A stretch of DNA of 33,517 bases, taken from positions 1 to 33,517 of the forward strand of contig CAXYYA010000038.1 of assembly GCA_964293155.1 (NCBI GenBank). The letters run 5' to 3'. Source of the DNA: JAQVEB01 sp028698105 (lineage in GTDB: Bacteria; Bacteroidota; Bacteroidia; Bacteroidales; Dysgonomonadaceae). Shown in pieces: positions 23,246-31,493 of this stretch. Below the pieces are notes generated by a model. The model did not search any database and was not told the DNA's origin. It saw nothing but the letters and a program-made list of their open reading frames with translations. Positions within the stretch are counted from its first letter, which is position 1. Every line of letters starts with the position of its first letter. The position numbers and the translations under genes are program-made.

Positions 23246-23602
23246 TTTGTCTAATTTTTAAATGTAAATACTGTAATCGTTATACAGCTTATATAAACCA
23301 AATACCGTGCATTTTTTTGATCAAAACAAATAAACAGAATTAATTAACTAATAAACAGCGAATTAAAAAACTCAAAAAGCAATTTATGGCATCACATTAA
23401 CATGTGGAAAAAGTGTGGAATATGTGGAAACAATCCACAATTTCCCCGAAAAACATCAAATCCTGTTATTCATGTGTAAAAGAAAACTAAAAACGATATC
23501 GTGAGTAACGTGTTGTAATAAATATTGTTACAGATTTGAGCTCAAATAATCTAAAATTATTTCTTTTCCCTACCTTTGAACGCAGCCGAATTAATTAAGC
23601 GC
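23246..23602. other. AT-rich gene-free region with DnaA-box-like repeats and a palindrome
   Basis: This 357-base stretch has no gene I can support. It holds TGTGGAA three times in tandem (23403, 23414, 23423) plus the inverse AATCCACAA (to 23440). TGTGGAAAA (23403-23411) and TGTGTAAAA (23473-23481) both match the reverse complement of the DnaA-box consensus TTWTNCACA. A perfect 14-bp palindrome ATTTGAGCTCAAAT is at 23534-23547, and a -7 motif at 23571. It serves at least as the upstream region of the hybrid kinase gene. Confidence 0.6.
23534..23578 (+). promoter_or_regulatory. Promoter of the hybrid kinase gene with upstream palindromic operator candidate
   Basis: TACCTTTG (23571-23578) fits TAnnTTTG and predicts a start near 23585. 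The perfect palindrome ATTTGAGCTCAAAT (23534-23547) would be centred about 44 bases upstream of that start, a position typical of activators that touch polymerase. This placement also rules out the TTG at 23576 as start codon, because it lies in the promoter. Confidence 0.5.
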
Positions 23603-26026
23603 ATGAGAAAAAAAAATTCAACCGAGCAGGGTATCCGGATAAAGATGGGGATCGTCTTTTTCATCATCATTCTTTATTTTCCGGGAATCTTCCTTTACTC
23701 CTACCATCTGAAAAACAACATGAACGATTTAAAACGGGAAATTAATAACTCTTATCTCCTACTCTCGCTAAGCAATACTTTTATTTCATCGGTACAGCAG
23801 GCACAGGATATTTCCAACACTTATCTGGTTTCGCCCAGATCGAAATACATCCGGCAGTATGATTCAATTTCAGCCAGTTTATCAGCACAAATAAAAGAAA
23901 TGCAGGAGATAACGTCTGACAACGAAAAGAGTAGATTAGTAAAAAATATATCCGTATTATTGGACGAAAACAACACAACGATCCATCAACTACGGAGGCA
24001 ATTCAGCAGCAGAAATCCCCTGAAGGAGCTGGACGAAAGCATTTCAACCTACGATTTACCGCAACGCGATTCGGTAGTACTGGCATCTGCTACCGATACT
24101 ACCATCACGGTAAAAGAAAACAAAAGTTTCTGGGCAAGATTCAGGGGATTATTTGATCCAAAACAAGTCGCAGACACTGTTGTAAACGTCATAAGTGTGG
24201 ATAAGATTTCGCGATTGAGCCCTGATACCGTTTTATATGAAAACATAAAGACCACAACACAAAAAGCATCGAACCAGTACAAAACAAATATTCGAGGAAT
24301 AGAAAGGCAAGTTCAGGAACTCATTGTATCTGAACACCGTATATCGCTTCAAATATCACAATTGCTCACACAACTTCACAACGAAACCATCCGGAGTATA
24401 ACAGCAGGAATCGGCAAAAGCGATGCATTAAACCAAAAAATATTCCGCTTTTCGGTTCTCAGCGGAATTATCTCACTCTTACTCATTCTCACCATTATCT
24501 TGCTAATTGCGAACGATTTAAGAAAAGGGCAAAAAGCCAAAGAAGACCTAATCGCGGAAAAACAAAAAACAGAAGATTTAATGAGCAGCCGACATAAATT
24601 GTTGCTTTCTGTATCTCACGACGTTAAGACGCCACTAACCTCCATCATGGGGTACCTGGATGTGTGGAACGCCGACGAAGCTGCCGGTAAGAAAAAACAA
24701 CAAATAGAATCGGCAAAAAATTCGGGCAAACACATACTCAGTATGTTATCGAATTTACTGGAATTCTCGCGATTGGAGCAAAAATCCCAAAAACCCGATA
24801 TCGCTTTATATGACCTGATCGAACTTTGCAAGGAAATAACCGAGATGTTCCGGCCACTGACACGCCAGAAGAATATCGCTATCGCATTCGAGAATGAAGC
24901 CGGTAGTCCTTTTTACGTAAAAACCGATCAAACGATCGTCAAACAGATACTGACCAACATAGTGTCAAACGCGGTAAAGTATACTTTTGAAGGGAAAGTG
25001 GATATAAAACTGCAACAATCAACCGCCGACCGTATTACGTTTTTTGTATGCGATACGGGGATCGGGATCGCCGAAAATGATTTACGCGAAGTGTTTAAAC
25101 CTTTCTCACGGATCAACAATGTCGAAAACGTAGAAGGAAACGGTTTTGGTCTGTACGTAACAAAGGGGCTCGTTGAATCGCTCGGGGGCAATATACACAT
25201 TAAATCCGAAGTCGGCAAGGGCACGTGCGTTATCATTAATCTGCCGCTGAAGAAGGAACCGGCACCCGTGAATATAATCACGCCAAACGAAAAAACCGAT
25301 ACGCCCAAAACACAGAAGATACTTATTTTTGAAGACGACGCGGCGTTAGGAAACATGTTAAAAGAAACGCTGCAGCAAATGGGGCATGAGGCTGCGTTGT
25401 GTAATGATCGCGCTTGCGCAACCGGTTATCTGGATCAGCTGTCCGGATTCGATGCTGTTATTACCGATCTTGATATGAATGGCATCACGGGCATTGACAT
25501 TCTCACGCACATTCGGGAGAAACATTCAACCATCCCGGTGTGGATCATGACCGCCCACGGCGATTACACGAAACAAACAGCTTTAAAAGATGGATTTAAC
25601 GGACTTATTAAAAAACCACTAAGCCGCGAAATATTGAGTGATCTGTTTCCCGGCAAAAAAATACCTTTACACGAAAATGTATTAATGAATGCTTTCCCAT
25701 CGTTAATCGCGTTATTTGGAAATGACAGAGAAACTATTTTGGACGTGTTGCGGACGTTTATGCAAACTTCGTCGGAAGATTTGGTTAAATTAGACAACGC
25801 GATAGCTGCAAACGATTTTACGGCAGCACGCCCCGTTTGTCATAAAATGCAATCGATGCTCGCACAACTCGATGCCCCACACTTGTGCACCACGTTGAGA
25901 AAAATAGATAAACTTGGCAATGAAGAGACTTTTCCGGAATGGAAAGAAGAATTGGCGACAGCTATACGTGAAATAAAATCATTTACGGAAGAAATCAAAA
26001 GCACGCACTTGGGCAACCCTGATTAA
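23603..26026 (+). CDS. Hybrid sensor histidine kinase with receiver and HPt-like domains
   Basis: Membrane sensor kinase of 807 residues. A first transmembrane helix lies at about 16-35 and a helical, CHASE3-like extracytoplasmic region at about 36-280; the second helix is at about 281-306. The HisKA domain carries the phospho-acceptor His339 in SVSHDVKTPLTSIMGYLD. The HATPase domain has its N box TNIVSNAVKYT, G1 CDTGIGIAEND and G2 EGNGFGLYVTKG. A receiver domain at about 570-690 has Asp622 in AVITDLDMNG. The last ~120 residues look like an HPt bundle with His747 in CHKMQSML. The full His-Asp-His relay ending in HPt suggests transfer to the separate regulator encoded convergently next door. 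ATG 23603 is chosen over TTG 23576 because a -7 motif overlaps the latter. Confidence 0.92.
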   Translation: MRKKNSTEQGIRIKMGIVFFIIILYFPGIFLYSYHLKNNMNDLKREINNSYLLLSLSNTFISSVQQAQDISNTYLVSPRSKYIRQYDSISASLSAQIKEMQEITSDNEKSRLVKNISVLLDENNTTIHQLRRQFSSRNPLKELDESISTYDLPQRDSVVLASATDTTITVKENKSFWARFRGLFDPKQVADTVVNVISVDKISRLSPDTVLYENIKTTTQKASNQYKTNIRGIERQVQELIVSEHRISLQISQLLTQLHNETIRSITAGIGKSDALNQKIFRFSVLSGIISLLLILTIILLIANDLRKGQKAKEDLIAEKQKTEDLMSSRHKLLLSVSHDVKTPLTSIMGYLDVWNADEAAGKKKQQIESAKNSGKHILSMLSNLLEFSRLEQKSQKPDIALYDLIELCKEITEMFRPLTRQKNIAIAFENEAGSPFYVKTDQTIVKQILTNIVSNAVKYTFEGKVDIKLQQSTADRITFFVCDTGIGIAENDLREVFKPFSRINNVENVEGNGFGLYVTKGLVESLGGNIHIKSEVGKGTCVIINLPLKKEPAPVNIITPNEKTDTPKTQKILIFEDDAALGNMLKETLQQMGHEAALCNDRACATGYLDQLSGFDAVITDLDMNGITGIDILTHIREKHSTIPVWIMTAHGDYTKQTALKDGFNGLIKKPLSREILSDLFPGKKIPLHENVLMNAFPSLIALFGNDRETILDVLRTFMQTSSEDLVKLDNAIAANDFTAARPVCHKMQSMLAQLDAPHLCTTLRKIDKLGNEETFPEWKEELATAIREIKSFTEEIKSTHLGNPD

Positions 26027-27369
26027 CCGAGGTTGTATAAACGCATTTTATTGTATATCGTTTTTCGGTCGACACCCAACAAACGAGCGGCTTTCGATTT
26101 ATTACCACCCGATCTTTCCAATGCATGTATGATGCGGTCTTTCTCGTTTTCGAATGGCATTGCCTCCGGCACATTTGCTGTCTGCTTCGCAGGCGAAGGC
26201 CTGTCGGTTAAAGGAGGTAAACTATCCGGCGTTATAGTATCGGTTGTTGAGAAAAGTACCGATCGCCGAATGACGTTACGAAGTTCGCGCAGGTTTCCCG
26301 TCCACGTGTAATTTTTCAAACGAAGCAAAGCCTCGGGCGAGATATCCTGTACGTTCTTGTCCAGTTCCGTATTGGCTTCCTGCATGAAATGACGTGCATA
26401 CAACGGGATGTCTTCCGTACATTCTCTCAAAGGAGGCATTTCGATCATAAATTCATTCAACCGGTGATAAAGGTCTTCCCGGAACGTTCCCGAGGCAATT
26501 GCCTTTTCCATATCTTCGTTGGTAGCCGTCACCAGCCGCACATCCACATCAATATCGGCAGATGTGCCCACCGGCCTTACTTTTTTCTCCTGTAACGCCC
26601 TTAACAGCTGCATTTGCACACCACCCGGCAGATTTCCTACTTCATCGAGAAACAATGTTCCCCCATTTGCTTCCACAAAAAAACCGGTTTTGTTTTCGAT
26701 AGCTGAAGTAAACGATCCTTTTTTATGCCCGAAAAGCTCGCTCGGGCCCAATTCAGCCGATAAGCTACCGCAGTCGACCGCGACAAAAGGCCCTTTGGAA
26801 CGGGCGCTCCTCTCATGGATAAGCCGCGCAGCGTTCTCTTTTCCCGTTCCGCTCTCGCCAGTAATCATCACAGCCATTTGAGTCGGCGCTACAAGGTTGA
26901 TGTAATCATAAGCCTGCACAACAGGTTTTGATTTACCTTCTACGATATTTCGAATATTTTTGGGTGAGCTTGTTCTTTTAGATCGATCTTCCTTTTCCTT
27001 TTGGCTTGGAACCTTAAGTGCGGATTCGACTTTTTGCTGCAGTACTGATGGATTGATGGGTTTTTCGAGGAAATCAAACGCTCCCAGTTTGATAGCCGAC
27101 ACGGCAGTGGAAACCTCTCCATAACCTGTCATAATGATCACAGGCGTTTGTATTCGTTTTTCGTTCATCCAAACCAACAACATGATGCCGTCGCCGTCTG
27201 GTAAACGTAAATCAGATAAAACAAGATCGTAAGATTCCGTTAAGAGAAATTCCTTAGCGCTTTCGGTTTTCGTGCACCATTCGGCAGAAAGATCGTTTCT
27301 TTCAAACCATTTCTTCAGCATGTTGCCAAAACCCGTATCGTCTTCTATGATAAGTATTTTCCCCATCAT
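26023..27369 (-). CDS. NtrC-family sigma54-dependent response regulator
   Basis: A DNA-binding activator of sigma54 RNA polymerase, 448 residues. The receiver at about 3-115 has the phospho-acceptor Asp53 (VLSDLRLPDGDG), switch Thr81 and Lys103. The AAA+ domain has Walker A GESGTGKE at 171-178, the sigma54-contact loop GSFTSA at 218-223 (consensus GAFTGA, two changes), Walker B GGTLFLDEV and arginine-finger region FREDLYHRL. The C-terminus is a Fis-type helix-turn-helix (NKSKAARLLGVDRKTIYNKM). Its stop codon overlaps that of the hybrid kinase (TTAA at 26023-26026), so the pair is tail-to-tail. The kinase is its likely partner by position. TATCTTTA at 27396-27389 could be the -7 element. No -24/-12 target promoter was recognised in the window. 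Confidence 0.93.
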   Translation of the reverse strand: MMGKILIIEDDTGFGNMLKKWFERNDLSAEWCTKTESAKEFLLTESYDLVLSDLRLPDGDGIMLLVWMNEKRIQTPVIIMTGYGEVSTAVSAIKLGAFDFLEKPINPSVLQQKVESALKVPSQKEKEDRSKRTSSPKNIRNIVEGKSKPVVQAYDYINLVAPTQMAVMITGESGTGKENAARLIHERSARSKGPFVAVDCGSLSAELGPSELFGHKKGSFTSAIENKTGFFVEANGGTLFLDEVGNLPGGVQMQLLRALQEKKVRPVGTSADIDVDVRLVTATNEDMEKAIASGTFREDLYHRLNEFMIEMPPLRECTEDIPLYARHFMQEANTELDKNVQDISPEALLRLKNYTWTGNLRELRNVIRRSVLFSTTDTITPDSLPPLTDRPSPAKQTANVPEAMPFENEKDRIIHALERSGGNKSKAARLLGVDRKTIYNKMRLYNLG

Positions 27370-27534
27370 CGCATACTAAATCTGCTTATAAAGATAACGC
27401 ATTATTTTCTTTCTTAACACATACGCTTTTATCGGTTTTGAGGAACCGTAACATTTACCGATGCAGATTAAGTTTTTTTACGATAACAAGCGCACAAATC
27501 AACACAATTTTATGCCGAAAACGTGATAAATAAC

Positions 27535-27542
27535 TATATTTG
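27535..27542 (+). promoter_or_regulatory. Candidate -7 promoter element of the M24 peptidase gene
   Basis: TATATTTG fits TAnnTTTG and predicts a start near 27549, 14 bases before ATG 27563. It shares the divergent region with the NtrC-type regulator gene. Confidence 0.45.
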
Positions 27543-27562
27543 AAGACAGAAAATATTTTTTT

Positions 27563-28735
27563 ATGACGATATCAATTATGCGTTCCGAATTTGAAAGCAG
27601 ACTACGAAAAATTCACAACGTTATCGGGGAAGCACAAGCCGATGCCTGCATCATCACATCACCGGTGAATCTGTTCTATCTGAACGGGTTCATATTCGAC
27701 GGATACATGTATATCCGGCCCGAAAACGAGCCGGTTTTATTTGTAAAACGACCTCACGGAGTGAAAGCGGAAAACGTTTTTTACATCCGAAAACCGGAAC
27801 AGATGCCTGAAATGTTACAGCAAAAAAACTTTCCGTTGCCGGAAAAAATATTGGTGGAAGCCGACAGCATGGTTTTTTCATCGGCCGTGAGGCTGCAAAA
27901 CGCGCTTGGAAACCCCCAATTAATAAATGTTTCGGCAAAAATAAGGGAACTCCGAAGCGTGAAATCGGACTACGAACTTGCGCAGATGCGCGAATGCGCC
28001 GCAATTCACACCACAGTGTACGAAGAAATTCCCGGCCTCTATCGCGAAGGCATGACCGACATTGAACTGCAAATTGAAATTGAGCGCGTCATGCGTTTAC
28101 ACGGTTCCATGGGCATTTTCAGGGCATTCGGCGAAAATATGGAGATCTTTATGGGCAGTCTTTTGGCGGGAAACAATGCCCAAACGGCTTCGCCGTACGA
28201 TTTTGCGTTGGGCGGCAGAGGCCTCAGTCCCTTGTTGCCTATCGGTTCTTCGGGAGTTAAGCTTGAAAAAGGAACCACGTTTATGGTGGATATGGCGGGC
28301 AATTTTCGCCCGTGGATGAGCGACATGTCGCGCACGTTTGCCATAGGGAAAGCGGATAAAAAAGCGTACGACGCCCATCAGGTTTCCATGGAGATGAACC
28401 ACTGGGTATCGGAAAACGTGAAACCAGGAACGGCTTGTGCCGCAATTTACGATTATTCATTGGCGACAGCCAAAAAACACGGTTTGGAAAGCTATTTTAT
28501 GGGCACCAAACAACAAGCCAGGTTTGTTGGGCACGGCCTGGGACTTGAAATTAACGAACCGCCCGTTCTTACGCCCCGTTCCAGAGAAATTCTGCAACCC
28601 GGTATGGCGTTTGCCTACGAACCAAAGTTCGTGCTGCCCGGCATCGGGCCCGTAGGTATCGAAAACACGTTCATCGTTGAGCAAAACGGCGTGGAAAACA
28701 TTACACTTTGCGAAGAAAAATTGATAACTTTGTAG
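27563..28735 (+). CDS. M24 family aminopeptidase (Xaa-Pro type)
   Basis: A cytoplasmic dinuclear-metal peptidase of the pita-bread fold, likely cleaving Xaa-Pro dipeptides or N-terminal residues before proline. The 390-residue protein has an N-terminal creatinase-like domain (about 10-135) and a catalytic domain with the full five-ligand set: Asp243 (MVDMAGNF), Asp254 (SDMSRTF), His324 (FVGHGLGLEINE), Glu353 (AYEPKFV) and Glu367 (GIENTF). ATG 27563 is favoured by the -7 motif upstream; an internal ATG at 27578 is possible. The mature exact substrate is not settled. No terminator is obvious before the next promoter; the following gene begins 137 bases on, with its own promoter. Confidence 0.92.
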   Translation: MTISIMRSEFESRLRKIHNVIGEAQADACIITSPVNLFYLNGFIFDGYMYIRPENEPVLFVKRPHGVKAENVFYIRKPEQMPEMLQQKNFPLPEKILVEADSMVFSSAVRLQNALGNPQLINVSAKIRELRSVKSDYELAQMRECAAIHTTVYEEIPGLYREGMTDIELQIEIERVMRLHGSMGIFRAFGENMEIFMGSLLAGNNAQTASPYDFALGGRGLSPLLPIGSSGVKLEKGTTFMVDMAGNFRPWMSDMSRTFAIGKADKKAYDAHQVSMEMNHWVSENVKPGTACAAIYDYSLATAKKHGLESYFMGTKQQARFVGHGLGLEINEPPVLTPRSREILQPGMAFAYEPKFVLPGIGPVGIENTFIVEQNGVENITLCEEKLITL

Positions 28736-28818
28736 CTCAATAGCCATTCGCTTCGCGATATTCAATTTGATATTCTTAATTGCTATGGCTTTTACAGGCT
28801 GTGTAAATGGCGTGGCAA

Positions 28819-28849
28819 TTGATAAAAGAACAGAACAAAAATACATTTG
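28819..28849 (+). promoter_or_regulatory. Promoter of the GT39 gene (TTG-N20-TACATTTG)
   Basis: This is the best match in the window to the Bacteroides primary promoter: TTG at 28819-28821, a 20-base spacer, and TACATTTG at 28842-28849. The predicted start near 28856 leaves about 17 bases to ATG 28873. Confidence 0.65.
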
Positions 28850-28872
28850 CAAGCGGACAACTAACGAACAGA

Positions 28873-30549
28873 ATGTTAAAAAAGCAATCATACTTTGCTC
28901 CACTCCTTATTGTTGTATTCGGCGCATTGCTTTTTACAACGGGACTTTCGCGTGTGCACTTGTTTGACTGGGATGAGATTAACTTTGCCGAATCGGCACG
29001 TGAAATGCTCATAACGGGCGATTATCTGAACGTGCAGGTCAATTTCGAAACATTCTGGGAAAAACCCCCGCTTTTTATCTGGATGCAGGCCGCTTCTATG
29101 AAATTATTCGGTGTGAACGAGTTTGCCGCCCGGTTTCCCAATGCCGTAGCCGGAATAATTACCTTACTCGTATTGTTTTTTATCGGGAAAAGGTTGAAAA
29201 ATGAAACGTTCGGCCTACTATGGGCACTGCTGTACGCGTGTTCGTTTCTGCCGTTTTTTTACTTCAAGTCTGGCATTATAGATCCATGGTTTAATCTTTT
29301 CATCTTTTTGGGAATTTACTTTATCGTTCTATATACCGAACCCGGAAACACGGGTAATAAATATCTTCAAGCTGCGCTCTCGGCTTTGTTTCTGGGATTG
29401 GCAACGCTAACCAAAGGGCCTGTGGGTTTTCTTATTTTTGCACTTTGCTTTCTGGTTTTTCTCGTCATGAACCGCTTCCGGTTATCGGCATTCAAGTGGG
29501 CACATGTACTCGTATTTCTGGCCGTATTTGTGCTGGTGGGCGGTTTGTGGTTTATTTTGCAGATCGCGAACGGCAATTTAAGCATCATGCAGGACTTCAT
29601 TGTTTATCAGATTCGCTTGTTCCAGACACAGGATGCGGGGCACGGTGGGTTTCCCGGATATCATTTTGTGATTCTGTTTTTTGGCGTTTTTCCCGCATCA
29701 ATCTTTGCATTGCCGACGTTTCGCAGACGAATTCTGCAGAAAGAAGATAATATCCGCGTGGCGCATCTGTTCCGATGGATGATGATCACGCTTTGGGTGG
29801 TGTTGATCTTATTTACCGTTGTGCGCACAAAAATCGTGCATTATTCGTCCATGTGCTATTTCCCGATCACTTTTCTGGCAGCATGGTTCATTTCCAAGTG
29901 GATGAACGGCGAAGCAAAGGCGGGCAAATTGATTACCGTTCCATTGCTTACGATCGGTATTTTACTGGGATTGGCAGTCGCTGTCATTCCATTTATTGAT
30001 TCTTTTAAACGTTCGCTTATTCCGCACATAAACGATGAGTTTGCCGTAGGCAACCTGCAGGCGGTATCGCACTGGCATGGTTTTGAATGGATTATCGGGT
30101 TGATACTCATTGCGGCCGTTATTGTCTTTGTCGTTGTTAAAAAGACAAATCCACAGAAAGCCGTTACCGCACTTCTTATCGGATGTCTTTTATTTATCTA
30201 TTTGGGTATGCTTTTTATCACCCCGCAAATAGAAAAATACAGCCAAAATGCGGCTATCGAATTTTATAAAAGCAAACGCGGTGAAGATTGCTATATTTAC
30301 CCGATTCATAAAAGTTATGCGCAGTATTTTTACAGCGACCGGCAACCGCAAAATAACAACGCGGATAAAACATTTTTGCAACAAGGAGATATTGATAAAC
30401 CGGCCTATTTTGTATTAAAAAAACAAGGTTCGGAAGAAACCGGTTTTATTCGGGAAACACAGAATCCCGAAAAATTATACGAGAAAAACGGGTTTATATT
30501 TTACGTGCGTAAACCGGCACAAAACGGTAATTCAGTTGCAATTCAATAG
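28873..30549 (+). CDS. GT39/ArnT-like membrane glycosyltransferase
   Basis: An integral membrane enzyme of the PMT/ArnT superfamily, which takes sugars from polyprenyl-phosphate donors and adds them to envelope lipids or proteins. The 558-residue protein has about eleven hydrophobic helices and the hallmark acidic motif DWDEINFAE just after the first helix (Asp32, Asp34, Glu35). EKPPLFIWMQAASMKLFGVN and the helix-loop TLTKGPVGFLIF are typical. The C-terminal ~110 residues are soluble and probably extracytoplasmic. The frame extends to ATG 28807, but that lies upstream of the promoter -33 element, so ATG 28873 is preferred. Acceptor and sugar are unknown. It is followed 130 bases on by a GT2 gene that might supply the lipid-linked donor. 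Confidence 0.88.
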   Translation: MLKKQSYFAPLLIVVFGALLFTTGLSRVHLFDWDEINFAESAREMLITGDYLNVQVNFETFWEKPPLFIWMQAASMKLFGVNEFAARFPNAVAGIITLLVLFFIGKRLKNETFGLLWALLYACSFLPFFYFKSGIIDPWFNLFIFLGIYFIVLYTEPGNTGNKYLQAALSALFLGLATLTKGPVGFLIFALCFLVFLVMNRFRLSAFKWAHVLVFLAVFVLVGGLWFILQIANGNLSIMQDFIVYQIRLFQTQDAGHGGFPGYHFVILFFGVFPASIFALPTFRRRILQKEDNIRVAHLFRWMMITLWVVLILFTVVRTKIVHYSSMCYFPITFLAAWFISKWMNGEAKAGKLITVPLLTIGILLGLAVAVIPFIDSFKRSLIPHINDEFAVGNLQAVSHWHGFEWIIGLILIAAVIVFVVVKKTNPQKAVTALLIGCLLFIYLGMLFITPQIEKYSQNAAIEFYKSKRGEDCYIYPIHKSYAQYFYSDRQPQNNNADKTFLQQGDIDKPAYFVLKKQGSEETGFIRETQNPEKLYEKNGFIFYVRKPAQNGNSVAIQ

Positions 30550-30574
30550 ATATTCGGGTGTAATTGGTTGCAGG

Positions 30575-30593
30575 CCTGTGGCAGACAGGTTTT
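30575..30593 (+). terminator. Weak hairpin after the GT39 gene
   Basis: CCTGT GGCAG ACAGG is followed by TTTTG. A second hairpin TGTTGA/TCAACA (30593-30609) follows at once. The T tract is short, so partial read-through into the GT2 gene is plausible. Confidence 0.4.
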
Positions 30594-30679
30594 GTTGAAA
30601 ATATCAACACTGCAACGAACAACGCGAATAAAGTGAACGAATTACCATTGAATTACGCGAAGCGAATAACAAAGAAAAG

Positions 30680-31420
30680 ATGATCAACGGAAAAAAAATA
30701 ATCGTAGTGATGCCCGCCTACAACGCGGAGAAAACGCTGGAACAAACCTACAACGAAATTCCTTTCGATGTGGTGGATGATGTGATCCTGACGGACGATT
30801 TCAGCAAGGACAAAACCGTGCAGAAAGCGCAACAACTGGGAATAAAACACATCATAAGCCATGAAAAGAACAAGGGCTACGGCGGAAACCAGAAAACCTG
30901 TTACAATAAGGCGTTGGAACTGGGTGCGGATATTGTAATTATGTTACATCCTGATTATCAATACACCCCTAAACTCATCCAGTCTATGGCGTATATGATC
31001 GCCAACGATGTGTATCCCGTGGTGCTCGCATCGCGTATTTTGGGGCACAGCGCACGTCGCGGCGGCATGCCGATGATTAAATACATCGCTAACCGGTTTC
31101 TGACGCTTTTTCAGAATATCCTGCTGAATAAAAAACTCTCCGAATACCACACGGGCTATCGGGCTTTCTCGGCCGAAGTACTTCGCAGCATCAACTACAA
31201 CATCAATTCCGACGATTTCATTTTCGATAACGAAATGCTGGCGCAAATTTTTTATGCGGGCTTTCAGATCGGCGAAATGACGTGCCCCACCAAATACTTC
31301 GACGATGCGTCCTCCATCAACCTCAAGCGTAGCAGTATTTACGGACTCGGCGTTATCGGCGTTTCCATTAAATACCGGTTGTGCAAATGGGGATTGATGA
31401 GATCGCGGTTATTCCATTAG
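30680..31420 (+). CDS. Family 2 glycosyltransferase, dolichol/polyprenyl-phosphate mannose synthase-like
   Basis: A GT-A fold glycosyltransferase of 246 residues. The N-terminus KKIIVVMPAYNAEKTLEQTY is the nucleotide-sugar binding strand-loop. ILTDDFSKDKT, a metal-ligand-like loop IVIMLHPDYQYTP and SEYHTGYRAFSAEVL (acceptor-site helix) follow the DPM1-like pattern. No transmembrane helix is seen, so it is cytoplasmic or membrane-associated. Its position 130 bases after an ArnT-like enzyme suggests it could make the polyprenyl-phosphate-sugar donor for that enzyme, but the substrate is not readable from sequence. Start ATG 30680 follows an AAAGAAAAG ribosome-binding-like stretch. Confidence 0.88.
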   Translation: MINGKKIIVVMPAYNAEKTLEQTYNEIPFDVVDDVILTDDFSKDKTVQKAQQLGIKHIISHEKNKGYGGNQKTCYNKALELGADIVIMLHPDYQYTPKLIQSMAYMIANDVYPVVLASRILGHSARRGGMPMIKYIANRFLTLFQNILLNKKLSEYHTGYRAFSAEVLRSINYNINSDDFIFDNEMLAQIFYAGFQIGEMTCPTKYFDDASSINLKRSSIYGLGVIGVSIKYRLCKWGLMRSRLFH

Positions 31421-31493
31421 AACCAAGAATATAGATCGCTTCGCTTTTAGATCAAAGACTGTTTTTAAGTTTTCGGCTACAAATTCTATTTTC

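Noticed and set aside
28767..28967. Short frame starting MIFLIAMAFTGCVNG that looks like a lipoprotein signal
   Set aside because: It starts at TTG, runs through the GT39 promoter and into that gene in another frame, and has no domain after the signal-like part.
30579..30595. TGGCAGACAGGTTTTG as a possible sigma54 promoter
   Set aside because: It has the -24 GG but no proper GC at -12, and the bases are explained by a hairpin.
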